Shown here: positions 7,935 to 16,286 of the stretch, piece after piece
How the letters are laid out: every line of letters begins with the position of its first letter
Position numbering within the stretch: position 1 is the stretch's first letter
Assembly (NCBI GenBank): GCA_002482545.1
Contig: DLGF01000014.1
Coordinates: 1 to 64,000 of the forward strand
Reading direction: 5' to 3'
From: Sporomusaceae bacterium UBA7701
Lineage (GTDB): Bacteria > Bacillota > Negativicutes > Sporomusales > UBA7701
DNA length: 64,000 bases
Notes under the pieces: model-generated
What the model was told of the DNA's origin: nothing
The model's database searches: none
What the model saw: only the letters and a program-made list of their open reading frames with translations
Position numbers and translations under genes: made by a program

Positions 7935-9271
7935 CTCCTCCTTATCCGGACGGCGTTGGCATGAGCCTCCAGCCCTTCGGCGGCGGCCATCCGGGCAATA
8001 TCTTTGCTCACAGCCGCCAAGGCCGGCTGGGTATACGCGATAATACTCGTCTTTTTCATAAAGGTTTCCACATTCAGCACCGAATAGAAGCGGGCGGTGC
8101 CGCCGGTCGGAAGCACGTGATTGGGGCCGGCGAAATAGTCGCCGAGCGGTTCGGGGGAATAAGCGCCGAGAAATACTGCGCCGGCGTGGCGGACAAAGGG
8201 CAGCAGGCTAAAAGGCTCCTCGGTGAGTATTTCCAGATGCTCCGGCGCGGCGGCGTTGGCCAGCTCCATGGCCTCCATAAGGTCTTCGGTTATCAGGATG
8301 AGTCCGTTGCGGCCGAGGGCGGCGGCGGCGATTTCCCGCCTGGGCAGGAGAGCCAGTTGGCGCTCCAGCTCTGTTTCCACCTGTGCGACCAGTTCCGGAC
8401 TGATGGTGACGAGGATGCTCGAGGCCAGCGGGTCGTGTTCCGCCTGGCTGAGCATGTCCGCCGCCACATAAGCCGGGTCGGCGCTGGCGTCGGCCACGAT
8501 CAGGATCTCGCTGGGGCCGGCCAGCATATCGATATCGCAGTGGCCGTATACCGCTTTCTTGGCCAGAGTGACAAAAATATTGCCGGGCCCGGTGACTTTA
8601 TCCACCCGCGGCACCCGTTCGGTGCCGAAAGCCAGGGCGGCGACGGCCTGGGCCCCCCCGGCCTTGAGGATCCTGCTCACCCCGGCCTCCCTGGCGGCGG
8701 CCAGCACATAGGGATTGACACTGCCGTCCCGGGCCGGGGGAACCGCCATGATGATTTCCTTTACCCCCGCCACCGCGGCCGGGATGGCGTTCATCAGCAC
8801 CGAAGACGGATAGGCGGCCGTTCCGCCGGGAACGTAGATGCCTACCCGGTCCAGCGGCAGGCAGCTTTGCCCCAGCATGCTACCATGCTCCCGGCAGGTG
8901 AACCAGGACCTGGGCAACTGTTCGCCGTGAAACCGGCGGATATTCGCCGCCGCCTTCCGGATGGCGGCCAGAACTTCAGGATCGGCCGCCGCCTGCGCCG
9001 CGGCGAAGTCGGCCTCGCTGACATACATTTCATCAGGTTTAAACCTGGGGCCGTCGATGCGGGCGGTATAATCCAGGAGAGCGGCGTCGCCCGACTTCCG
9101 GATGTCGGCCACAATGGCCGCCACGACCTCGGCCGCGGTCATATCCCGGCCGAACATGGCCCGGATCCGGGCTTTAGCCGGCTCTTCCAGCTCCACCGCG
9201 TCAAAGGAAGGCTTGGCCAGCAGCGGCAGGATGTCCGCCGGCGCCTTGCCTCTTGCGTCGATTACCTTCAT
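7931..9271 (-). CDS. hisD: Histidinol dehydrogenase
   Basis: A 446-aa zinc enzyme that oxidises histidinol to histidine in two NAD-dependent steps. Characteristic blocks are VGIYVPGGTAAYPSSVLM, the nucleotide-fold segment KVTGPGNIFVTLAKK, DMLAGPSEIL, and the C-terminal NHVLPTGGTARFYS. Length is normal. It overlaps both neighbours by ATGA, confirming tight operon coupling. Confidence 0.96.
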   Translation of the reverse strand: MKVIDARGKAPADILPLLAKPSFDAVELEEPAKARIRAMFGRDMTAAEVVAAIVADIRKSGDAALLDYTARIDGPRFKPDEMYVSEADFAAAQAAADPEVLAAIRKAAANIRRFHGEQLPRSWFTCREHGSMLGQSCLPLDRVGIYVPGGTAAYPSSVLMNAIPAAVAGVKEIIMAVPPARDGSVNPYVLAAAREAGVSRILKAGGAQAVAALAFGTERVPRVDKVTGPGNIFVTLAKKAVYGHCDIDMLAGPSEILIVADASADPAYVAADMLSQAEHDPLASSILVTISPELVAQVETELERQLALLPRREIAAAALGRNGLILITEDLMEAMELANAAAPEHLEILTEEPFSLLPFVRHAGAVFLGAYSPEPLGDYFAGPNHVLPTGGTARFYSVLNVETFMKKTSIIAYTQPALAAVSKDIARMAAAEGLEAHANAVRIRRR

Positions 9272-9936
9272 TTTCCCACCTCGCTTTCCACCAGCGCTCT
9301 CAGTTCCTCGGTCAAGCGGCTGATGCGGTCGAATTTCATCTTGAAACTCACCCGGTTGGCGATGAACCGGGCGGTCGACTGCTGAATCCGGGCCACTTCG
9401 GCCAGATTGTTTTCCTTCAGGGTCCGGCCGGTTTCCACCAGATCGACGATAATCTCGGCCAGCCCGACGATTGGGGCCAGCTCGATCGATCCGTTGAGCT
9501 TGACGATCTCAAGCTGGATTCCCGCGTCATGAAAAAACCGCGCGGCCGTATGGGGATATTTCGTCGCCACCCGCAGTTGGGCATAATCGGACAATTTTTC
9601 CTGCCGGAGAACCTCAGGCACCGCGACCACCATCCGGCACAGGCCGAACTTCAAGTCCAGCAGTTCATAAACGTCTTTTTCTTCTTCCACCAGGACATCC
9701 TTGCCGATGATGCCGATGTCGGCCGCCCCGTACTCCACATAGGTCGGCAAATCGGCGGTCTTGGTGATGATAAACTTTACCTTCCGGGCTTCATTGGCGA
9801 TAACCAGCTTGCGCGAATTCTCGGATAATCCCTCCGCCGTATAGCCAAGAGCCGCTAGCAGCTTGGCCGCCGGCTCGAAAAGCTTTCCCTTGGGCAGGGC
9901 GATCGTCAGATAATTCATGTCACTTGACGTCATCAA
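9268..9936 (-). CDS. hisG: ATP phosphoribosyltransferase, short-form catalytic subunit
   Basis: A 222-aa HisG that starts the pathway by condensing ATP with PRPP. LTIALPKGKLFEPA opens the periplasmic-binding-like fold, and a PRPP loop lies near DLVETGRTLKENNL. The C-terminal regulatory domain of long-form HisG is missing, so it should need HisZ, which is encoded at 11.7-12.9 kb. The best start is TTG at 9936, 8 bases from AAAGGAGC; an ATG follows immediately. First gene of the his operon. Confidence 0.94.
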   Translation of the reverse strand: MMTSSDMNYLTIALPKGKLFEPAAKLLAALGYTAEGLSENSRKLVIANEARKVKFIITKTADLPTYVEYGAADIGIIGKDVLVEEEKDVYELLDLKFGLCRMVVAVPEVLRQEKLSDYAQLRVATKYPHTAARFFHDAGIQLEIVKLNGSIELAPIVGLAEIIVDLVETGRTLKENNLAEVARIQQSTARFIANRVSFKMKFDRISRLTEELRALVESEVGK

Positions 9937-9947
9937 TATTTCTGCTC

Positions 9948-9976
9948 CTTTAATATATTAAAGTGTTAATATATTA
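9948..9976 (-). promoter_or_regulatory. Paired AT-rich palindromes at the hisG leader, candidate operator
   Basis: CTTTAATATATTAAAG (9948-9963) is a perfect 16-bp palindrome abutting the hisG ribosome site. A second TTAATATATTA (9966-9976) starts 16 bases after the first core. Two copies of one palindrome in a 160-base divergent leader, with no T-box visible, suggest repressor binding. The TrpR-like protein encoded beside hisZ is the obvious candidate. This is an inference. Confidence 0.5.
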
Positions 9977-10095
9977 GCGTAATAGCATGAAACTATCATA
10001 TCATTCCCCTTCCCTACCGTCAATCCTCTTGTAGGAATTTCTAAGTATATGTAGAAGTATTTTACAGATACTAACATACAATAAGGGGGGGTACT

Positions 10096-11049
10096 ATGGC
10101 ACCCGCTTTACATGTTCTCGTGCTCAACAACCTGGCCGACCGGCATAAAGACGCAATCATGGGTGTGCATCCCGAGATCACCGTAACTTCATGCGATTTG
10201 GAGCATGCCGGCGATTACATCGCCGATACTGATATTCTTGTGGCCTGGGGATTTACGGATATCCGCCCGCTGTACCTGGCAGCGCCGAACCTCAAATGGG
10301 TCCACGCCCTCACTGCCGGCGTGGAGAACCTGATCTTTCCGGAAATCCAGCAAAGCAACACCATTCTCACCAATTCGCGAGGCATCCACGGCATCCCGGT
10401 GTCCGAGCACGTATTTTCCCTCATGCTGGCGTTCACCCGGGGCCTCAATCTCCTGATCCGCCAGCAGCAGGCGAAACAGTGGGAGCGCGTTCCCACCGAA
10501 GAAATACACGAAAAAACCATCGGCATCGTCGGCCTGGGCGCCATTGGCCGGGAAATCGCCAAAAAGGCCAAGGGCCTGGGGATGGAAGTGCTGGCCACCA
10601 AGCAGGAAATGACTGCTGAAATATTTGTCGACAAGCTTTATCCGCCGGAAGAGTTGAACGAGCTTTTGGCCGCCTCCGACTTTGTCGTGGCCGCCCTGCC
10701 GCTCACCGACCAGACCAGCGGCCTCTTCACCCTTCAGCAGTTTGAGGCTATGAAACGCACCGCTTACTTTATCAACATCGCCCGGGGGTCGATCGTCCGG
10801 GAGGCGGATCTGATCACCGCCCTGCAGACCGGTATCATTAAAGGCGCGGGGCTCGACGTTTTCGACCATGAGCCGCTGCCCCCCGACAGTCCCCTGTGGG
10901 ATATGCCCAATGTCATCATTACTCCCCACATCGCGGCTCTCTCGCCCCATTATCTCGACCGGGCGGTCAAATCCTTCGCCGACAATCTCACCCGGTTCGT
11001 TGAAGACCGCGAGATGTTCAATATCGTCGACAAACAAAAGGGCTATTAG
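10096..11049 (+). CDS. D-2-hydroxyacid dehydrogenase, NAD-dependent
   Basis: A 317-aa two-domain dehydrogenase. The nucleotide fold is GIVGLGAIGREIAKKAKG (about residues 143-160). The catalytic triad is present: Arg in INIARGSIV, Glu in DVFDHEPLP and His in ITPHIAALS. FTLQQFEAMKRTAYFIN matches the family. Specificity (glyoxylate/hydroxypyruvate, lactate, phosphoglycerate or other) cannot be assigned. It is divergent from hisG; GGGGGGG precedes the ATG. Confidence 0.88.
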   Translation: MAPALHVLVLNNLADRHKDAIMGVHPEITVTSCDLEHAGDYIADTDILVAWGFTDIRPLYLAAPNLKWVHALTAGVENLIFPEIQQSNTILTNSRGIHGIPVSEHVFSLMLAFTRGLNLLIRQQQAKQWERVPTEEIHEKTIGIVGLGAIGREIAKKAKGLGMEVLATKQEMTAEIFVDKLYPPEELNELLAASDFVVAALPLTDQTSGLFTLQQFEAMKRTAYFINIARGSIVREADLITALQTGIIKGAGLDVFDHEPLPPDSPLWDMPNVIITPHIAALSPHYLDRAVKSFADNLTRFVEDREMFNIVDKQKGY

Positions 11050-11052
11050 TGG

Positions 11053-11105
11053 AAAATCGCCGGCGCCCTCTTTTTTCGGGGAGCCCGGCGGTGATTTTTT
11101 TTTTT
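11053..11105 (+). terminator. Terminator of the hydroxyacid dehydrogenase gene
   Basis: Interrupted stem AAAATC-GCCGG / CCGGC-GGT-GATTTT, followed by a run of 11 T. It lies 4 bases after the stop codon. Confidence 0.7.
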
Positions 11106-11188
11106 GCGGCGGTGCGGCGCCGCTCGAGAGAGAAACACGGACATCTTTATCGGAAAAGATGTCCCGAAAGGCTGCCCGGCATGTGAAA

Positions 11189-11213
11189 GACCCGGTGGAT
11201 AAACCGCCGGGTC
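11189..11213 (+). terminator. Second hairpin before the HD gene
   Basis: Stem GACCCGGTGG / CCGCCGGGTC (one G-T pair) followed by TTATTATTTC. A second small stem (GACATCTTT / AAAGATGTC, near 11139-11163) precedes it. These hairpins separate the convergent dehydrogenase and HD genes. Confidence 0.55.
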
Positions 11214-11223
11214 TTATTATTTC

Positions 11224-11769
11224 TTAGTGCATGTTGTCCGCCCGCCTGAGCAGGATTAATTCCACCGGTTCGCCGGCCGCTTCGGGCTCATGATGCCGTC
11301 TGATGATGTCCGCTACCGCATCCCCTGCCCCGAGGGCCCGCACCAGTTCGGCGCTTCGCTCCGGGTGATGGAAATAGACATAAAAGGCATGCCGGATATT
11401 ATCCAGCCGGTTGCCCCGCCCGCGCCGCCCCCACGCTTCCGCCCGGACCGGGGCCAGCCGGTGGGCGAGCACGGTCAGCACCTTATCCCAGGTGCTGACA
11501 TCTCCCTTCCTTTTGCCCACGTCGTGCAGGAGCGCGCACTTCACCAGCAGGGAGCGATCGACGGCGGCCTGAGCGCCGGCCAGGCGAAGCGCGGTATAGG
11601 CCACCTGCAAGGCGTGCTGCTGGTCAGGGAGGTTCATGCCATAAAACAAGGCTTGTTCCGCCGGATTCAGGTTAGCGGCGACAAAGACCCGGTCCTCGGC
11701 GGTGAGCTTAGCCGTCAGGGCCGACCAAAACTGCTTAACTCTCGTCCACATGGCTATCATCGCCGACAT
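11224..11769 (-). CDS. HD-domain phosphohydrolase-like protein
   Basis: A 181-aa protein with an HD metal site: ALLHDVGKRKGD (about residues 80-91), HHPERSAELV and IRRHHEP supply further His ligands. HD proteins hydrolyse phosphate esters, often of nucleotides. Its frame overlaps the end of hisZ by 35 bases and shares its operon. A missing histidinol-phosphatase activity would be an attractive role here, but nothing in the sequence proves it and known histidinol phosphatases are PHP or HAD enzymes. Confidence 0.8.
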   Translation of the reverse strand: MSAMIAMWTRVKQFWSALTAKLTAEDRVFVAANLNPAEQALFYGMNLPDQQHALQVAYTALRLAGAQAAVDRSLLVKCALLHDVGKRKGDVSTWDKVLTVLAHRLAPVRAEAWGRRGRGNRLDNIRHAFYVYFHHPERSAELVRALGAGDAVADIIRRHHEPEAAGEPVELILLRRADNMH

Positions 11770-12943
11770 ACAGCAATCTGGCGTAGCCTTTGGCTACCTG
11801 GTCGGCTTTCGCGGCTTCCCGGGTCGCCGGCTCAAGGGCCAGTTCAACGGCCTGACCCTGCTGGCGCCGGCGGGTCGCCTCGGCGATCGCGGCCGGAAGG
11901 GCGCCTTCCCGCCAGCCGATATAAACATCTTTGGCCGGGTCCGGCAGATCGATGCCCTGGCGTTCCAGCGCCAGCAAAACCCGCTCGATGCCGAAGGCAA
12001 ACCCCGTGGCCGGGCAGTCGATGCCGAAGGCGGCCACCATAGTGTCGTAGCGTCCGCCGCCGCAGAGCGGAAAGCCAAGCCCCGGCGTGTAGGCCTCGAA
12101 CACCATCCCGGTGTAGTAATCGAGATCGCGGAAAAGCCCCAGGTCAAAGCGGATATACCGCTCAAGGCCGTAGCCGGCAAGCAGCCGTTTAATATCGGCG
12201 AGGTTCTCCAGGGCGGAACGGCTGACCTCATTTTTAACTTGGCCGTAGGCTTCCTGGATGACGGCATCGTCTCCCTGCCACAGGGGAATATGGCGAATAA
12301 GCCGCTGAGCGTCGGCGCCAAGGCCGCTGACGGTCAACGCTTCTCCCAGCCCCACGAGATCACGGGCGACGAGATGATGCTTGATCTTCTGCTGATCCTC
12401 CGGCGTCAGCGAGCTTTCCCCCATCAGGCCGTTGATGAATTCGACCTGGCCCAGCCCAATTTTGAAATTATCCAGGCCAGCCTCAGCCAGCGCCTCCACC
12501 GCCAAGGCAACCACCTCGGCGTCGGCGGCCGGCCCGCCGGTCCCCAGAAGCTCCACCCCCGCCTGGTAAAACTCGCACTGCCGCCCGGCCTGGGCCTGCT
12601 CGTGGCGAAACACATTGGCCAGGTAGAAAAGCCGGAGCGGCGGATTGCTCTCCTTCAGCCGGGTCGCCGCCACCCGGGCGATCGGCGTCGTCATGTCGGA
12701 CCGCAGCGCCAGAAGATTGTTATTCCGGTCGAAAAACTTAAACGTTCCCTGGGCAACGCCATCTCCTGCGCCGGCGTTCAAGGTTTCCAGGTATTCGAAA
12801 GCGGGAGTTACAACCTCGTCGTAGCCCCAACGGGCAAACAGCGCCGCCAGGGAATTTTCCATCACCCGTTTATGGGTGGCTTCTTTCGGCAAGAAATCTT
12901 TGGTACCGTAAGGAATCTGGGGCAAAAATTGTCTGCGGATCAT
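11735..12943 (-). CDS. hisZ: ATP phosphoribosyltransferase regulatory subunit
   Basis: A 402-aa histidyl-tRNA-synthetase paralogue. Class II motif 2 (LRLFYLANVFRHEQ) and motif 3-like GGGRYDTM are present, together with LALRSDMTTPIARV. It lacks the anticodon-binding C-terminal domain of HisS, as expected for HisZ. Pairing with the short HisG of this window supports the assignment. Its ATG overlaps the stop of the TrpR-like gene upstream. Confidence 0.92.
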   Translation of the reverse strand: MIRRQFLPQIPYGTKDFLPKEATHKRVMENSLAALFARWGYDEVVTPAFEYLETLNAGAGDGVAQGTFKFFDRNNNLLALRSDMTTPIARVAATRLKESNPPLRLFYLANVFRHEQAQAGRQCEFYQAGVELLGTGGPAADAEVVALAVEALAEAGLDNFKIGLGQVEFINGLMGESSLTPEDQQKIKHHLVARDLVGLGEALTVSGLGADAQRLIRHIPLWQGDDAVIQEAYGQVKNEVSRSALENLADIKRLLAGYGLERYIRFDLGLFRDLDYYTGMVFEAYTPGLGFPLCGGGRYDTMVAAFGIDCPATGFAFGIERVLLALERQGIDLPDPAKDVYIGWREGALPAAIAEATRRRQQGQAVELALEPATREAAKADQVAKGYARLLYVGDDSHVDES

Positions 12944-13245
12944 TCCTGTGTCTCACCATCCAAGCGGGCTAATATTGTTTTATAACCGTCCGCCCCGTAA
13001 TACAGGCACCGTTTCACCCTGCTGATCGTCGCGGTGCTGGCCCCCGTCCTGGAGACGATTTCGTCGTAGGTATGGCCGCGCTTCAGCATCGCCGCCACCT
13101 CAAGCCGCTGAGCCAGGGCCTTGAGTTCGCTGATTGTCGCGATATCCTCAAAAAACTGGTAGCATTCTTCCTCCGACTCCAGCAGCAGAATCGCCTGGAA
13201 CAGCCGGTCTGTCAGCGGATCTTTCAGCTTAGGATTGATTGTCAT
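12940..13245 (-). CDS. TrpR-superfamily regulator, YerC/YecD type (HisR-like)
   Basis: A 101-aa DNA-binding protein, MTINPKLKDPLTDRLFQAIL at the start. The helix-turn-helix is RGHTYDEIVSRTGASTATIS (about residues 57-76). I chose the ATG at 13245 because AAGGAGCG precedes it; upstream extension is possible but lacks a site. YerC-type TrpR-family proteins have been proposed as histidine regulators in Firmicutes (recalled, not checked). The overlap with hisZ fits that. It probably senses histidine and binds upstream of hisG. Confidence 0.82.
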   Translation of the reverse strand: MTINPKLKDPLTDRLFQAILLLESEEECYQFFEDIATISELKALAQRLEVAAMLKRGHTYDEIVSRTGASTATISRVKRCLYYGADGYKTILARLDGETQE

Positions 13246-13455
13246 TTCATATCGCTCCTTCAAACCCGCAATTTGATATTTCCTTATATTCGCTTCCGTC
13301 CGGGCCATTCCTGCTTCACTTCTTTTATTCTTTAATTCGTGAAAATGTTTATGCATTTTCCCGGCATCGCATGAAAGGATTGCATTCGTCGCCCGGCCGG
13401 TTTAAACTAAACAGTAGCCGGAGTGCCTTCCACTCCATTGCACGGAGGACCTGTA

Positions 13456-14247
13456 ATGAGGAAACCGATTATTTTTTTGCTTATGCTCGCGCTGGCGGTC
13501 GCCGCTTACCAGCTTTCGGCCGGCGGGGCCCACCCGCTGAGGGTCGGCGTCGTCGCCGGGCCTCAGGCCGAAATTATGGAGAAAGTAAAAGAAGTGGCCG
13601 CCGGCGACGGTCTGAAGCTCGAAATCGTCACCTTCGACGACTACCTGAAACCCAATATCGCCTTGCAGCAGGGCGCGGTCGACGCCAATAGCTTTCAACA
13701 CTCCCCCTACCTGGAAAGCATGGCCCGCGACAGCCGGCTGGACCTTGTCCCGGTGGCGAAAACCGTTTTCTTTCCCATGGGGCTGTACTCCAAAAAAGTC
13801 CAAGCCATCGCCGACTTGCCCTATGGGGCAACGGCCGCCATCCCCAGCGATCCCGTCAACGGCGGCCGGGCGCTCCTGCTTCTGGAACGGGCCGGCTTGA
13901 TAAAACTCAAAACGTCCGGCGACTTGACCCCGTTTTTAGGCGATATCGCCGATAATCCCCGCGGTCTTGTCTTCCGGGAACTGGATATGACCCAGCTTGC
14001 CGGCTCGCTTGATGCCGTCGATCTGGCGGCCATCAACGCCGGCTATGCCAGCCGCGCCGGCCTGGCCCCGGCCACCCGCGCCCTGCTGCTGGAAACCGCC
14101 GATTCGCCCTATGCCGGCGTCATCGCCGTGCGGAGCAAGGATCAGGCCAACCCGGCCATTCAGCAGTTGATCGCCGCCTATCACTCCGCAGCGGTAAAAC
14201 AGTTCATCCTGGAACAATTTGGCGGCGCCGTGCTGCCGACTTGGTAA
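13456..14247 (+). CDS. MetQ/NlpA-family substrate-binding protein, orphan
   Basis: A 263-aa exported protein. Residues 1-20 are a hydrophobic signal sequence (MRKPIIFLLMLALAVAAY) with no lipobox cysteine, unlike normal MetQ. The mature part has the NlpA signature: FDDYLKPNIALQQGAVDANSF, then PMGLYSKK, AAIPSDPVNGGRALLLLE and AINAGYA. The family binds methionine or related ligands for MetNI uptake. No metN or metI gene lies nearby and no S-box or T-box was seen upstream. The ATG follows GGAGG. Confidence 0.85.
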   Translation: MRKPIIFLLMLALAVAAYQLSAGGAHPLRVGVVAGPQAEIMEKVKEVAAGDGLKLEIVTFDDYLKPNIALQQGAVDANSFQHSPYLESMARDSRLDLVPVAKTVFFPMGLYSKKVQAIADLPYGATAAIPSDPVNGGRALLLLERAGLIKLKTSGDLTPFLGDIADNPRGLVFRELDMTQLAGSLDAVDLAAINAGYASRAGLAPATRALLLETADSPYAGVIAVRSKDQANPAIQQLIAAYHSAAVKQFILEQFGGAVLPTW

Positions 14248-14375
14248 GCAAAGGTTGTACTTCCAGAATGTATACATGTCCACCTATTGAACATTGTCCT
14301 TTTTTGGCGTATAATAAAGACAAAGGTAAGGAAGAAGAGAGAGTAAAAAAATTGGGGTAGAGAGGGGTGATTCCA

Positions 14376-14480
14376 TTGAAAGAGTTGGCCGTGGTCCAAC
14401 CAAAGTTCGCTGATGGGGATGAACTACCGGACGAGTCAATGGATCTTACCTGGGACCCGCAATTTGATATCGAAAACTAA
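14376..14480 (+). CDS. Small peptide gene, 34 aa, TTG start
   Basis: AGGGGTGA sits 6 bases before TTG, which opens a 34-codon frame closed by TAA and followed by a strong terminator. The product is acidic (begins MKELAVVQPKFADGDELP, ends WDPQFDIEN), with no cysteine and no membrane span. A probable promoter lies upstream (TTGAAC near 14286, TATAAT near 14310). The gene forms its own small transcript. The family is unknown; no modification enzyme lies next to it. Confidence 0.5.
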   Translation: MKELAVVQPKFADGDELPDESMDLTWDPQFDIEN

Positions 14481-14534
14481 CCCGCGTTTGCCGGCAAACG
14501 CATTGACATGCGATTCGTATCGCACGTAAGCAGC

Positions 14535-14561
14535 AGAGGGGGCACATCAGGTGCCCCCTCT
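14535..14561 (+). terminator. Terminator after the 34-aa gene
   Basis: Perfect 11-bp stem AGAGGGGGCAC / GTGCCCCCTCT with a 5-base loop, followed by TATAATTTG. Confidence 0.75.
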
Positions 14562-14660
14562 TATAATTTGTCCCCATTCTTCCAATTTCTAGCGGCGGTG
14601 AATAACATTCTATACATTCGTTTACTAGCGGAGGCTTCCGATTCTAAACTTCAGGGATAT

Positions 14661-14691
14661 AAAACGGGAACCCTTCACGGGTTCCCGTTTT
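14661..14691. terminator. Bidirectional terminator
   Basis: Perfect 13-bp stem AAAACGGGAACCC / GGGTTCCCGTTTT with a 5-base loop, 5 bases from the end of the efflux gene. It has A and T flanks suited to both strands. Confidence 0.8.
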
Positions 14692-14696
14692 GCGTC

Positions 14697-16286
14697 CTAT
14701 TCCATCATCACCGGAGCGCCGCCTTCCCCCTTGTGGCCTTTCACCTGCTTGAGAAGCAGCGCCGGCAGTACGCCGATAAAGCAGACCAGGCCAAGAGCAA
14801 AAAAGGCGTCGTCAAAGGCGAAGACGAACGACTGTTTCTGCGCCAGGCTGCTGAGAAATACCAGCGCCTTAAGGTGGGCGGCCCCTGCGGTGCTCCCGGC
14901 GTGGCTGAACAGCTTTTCACCGTAGTCGATCATTTGTCTGGCCGGAGCCGAAGCCTGGTTGATATTCTCGGCGATCTGGGCCAGATGGAAAATCTGGCGA
15001 TTTTGCAGGATGGTGGTAAGCATGGCGATCCCCAGGGACCCGGATATCTGGCGGATGGCGTTATTCATCGCCGAAGCCCGGCTGATGAGGGACAGCGGCA
15101 CGGTGTTCATCCCCAGCACCGACACCGGCATCATGAAGAGGCCGAGCCCCAGGCCCCGGATAACCATGATCAGCCAAACGGTTTTCGAGCTGGTGTCCAA
15201 ATCGATATAGGTAAACGGAAACGTGCCCAGGGCCAGCAACGCTACCCCCACAACCACCAGCGGCTTGGCGCCGAATTTGTCGGCGAGTCTTGCGGCCACC
15301 GGCATCATCAGCCCGGAGGTCATGGCCGCCGGGAACATCAAAAGGCCGGTCTGCATCGCCGTTAAGCCCCGCAGATTCTCCATGAACAGCGGGATGAGGA
15401 ATATTCCGCCGAACAGCCCGGTCGTCCCGATAAACACTACAATGGTGCTGAAGGTGAAATTCCAGTTTTTGAACAGCCGCAGGTCGAGAATGGGATTCTC
15501 GTGGTTGAGCTCGATCGCCGTAAATAAGCTCAGGCTGGCGAAGGCGACATAGAACAGCGAAAGAATATAAGCCGACGTCCACTGCTCGTCCGCCCCCTCG
15601 CTAAGCGCCAGGAGCAGGCAAAAAAGTCCGAGCGAGGAAGTAATGAGGCCGCCATAGTCGAACTTGCCGCCGCGCCGCATCGGCGTCTCCCGCAGCACCA
15701 GCGCGGCTATGACATAACCGATGATCCCTACCGGGATGTTGATCGTAAAGATAAGCCGCCAGTCCCAGTATTCCACCAAATAGCCGCTCAGGGTGGGCCC
15801 GACGGCGGGCGCCACCATCGCCGAGATTCCCCAGATCCCCATGGCCATATTCCGCTCCTTGGGGGAAAAGAGAAAAAAGACCAGCGACATGGTTACCGGG
15901 ATAATCATGCCGCCGCCGACCGCCTGAAGCACCCGGAAGGCAATCATGCTGTCATTGCTCCAGGCGGCGCCGCACAGCGCCGAACCGGCGGTAAACAGCA
16001 TCAGACTGAACAGGTACATCCGCCGCATCCCAAAAGCGTCGCAGAAGTACCCGGTGATCGGCTGCAGCACCCCCATCGTGAGCATATAGGCGGTAAGAAT
16101 CCACTGAGCCTTGTCGGTATCCACGGCGAATACGGCCATCATTTTCGGGACGGCGACATTGACGATGCTGGTGTCAAGAATGCTCATAAAGCCGCCGATT
16201 ATCGTCGCCCCCAGCGCCCACCACTTATAAGTCGCGTCTGGTATTGCAAGCCGCGGAAGATTAATCACCGCCCCACCTCCCGTCAA
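14697..16286 (-). CDS. DHA2-family multidrug efflux MFS transporter, EmrB-like
   Basis: A 529-aa inner-membrane proton-driven drug exporter with about 14 hydrophobic spans. Early motifs are typical of EmrB/QacA: MSILDTSIVNVAVPKM, WILTAYMLTMGVLQPITGY, and GGGMIIPVTMSL. Its ATG overlaps the stop of the adaptor gene (ATGA). With the adaptor it would form an export system; in a diderm Negativicute this could join an outer-membrane channel. Confidence 0.9.
   Translation of the reverse strand: MTGGGAVINLPRLAIPDATYKWWALGATIIGGFMSILDTSIVNVAVPKMMAVFAVDTDKAQWILTAYMLTMGVLQPITGYFCDAFGMRRMYLFSLMLFTAGSALCGAAWSNDSMIAFRVLQAVGGGMIIPVTMSLVFFLFSPKERNMAMGIWGISAMVAPAVGPTLSGYLVEYWDWRLIFTINIPVGIIGYVIAALVLRETPMRRGGKFDYGGLITSSLGLFCLLLALSEGADEQWTSAYILSLFYVAFASLSLFTAIELNHENPILDLRLFKNWNFTFSTIVVFIGTTGLFGGIFLIPLFMENLRGLTAMQTGLLMFPAAMTSGLMMPVAARLADKFGAKPLVVVGVALLALGTFPFTYIDLDTSSKTVWLIMVIRGLGLGLFMMPVSVLGMNTVPLSLISRASAMNNAIRQISGSLGIAMLTTILQNRQIFHLAQIAENINQASAPARQMIDYGEKLFSHAGSTAGAAHLKALVFLSSLAQKQSFVFAFDDAFFALGLVCFIGVLPALLLKQVKGHKGEGGAPVMME

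Noticed and set aside
7961..9385. 474-codon open frame antisense to hisD and hisG
   Set aside because: High-GC antisense frame; the opposing hisD and hisG are unmistakable and the frame shows no family motif.
9937..10095. T-box leader upstream of hisG
   Set aside because: The leader is only 160 bases and holds no T-box sequence or specifier/antiterminator structure.
13357..13455. S-box (SAM) riboswitch before the MetQ-like gene
   Set aside because: Under 100 bases are available and no S-box conserved blocks are present; only a small GAAAATG/CATTTTC hairpin was seen.
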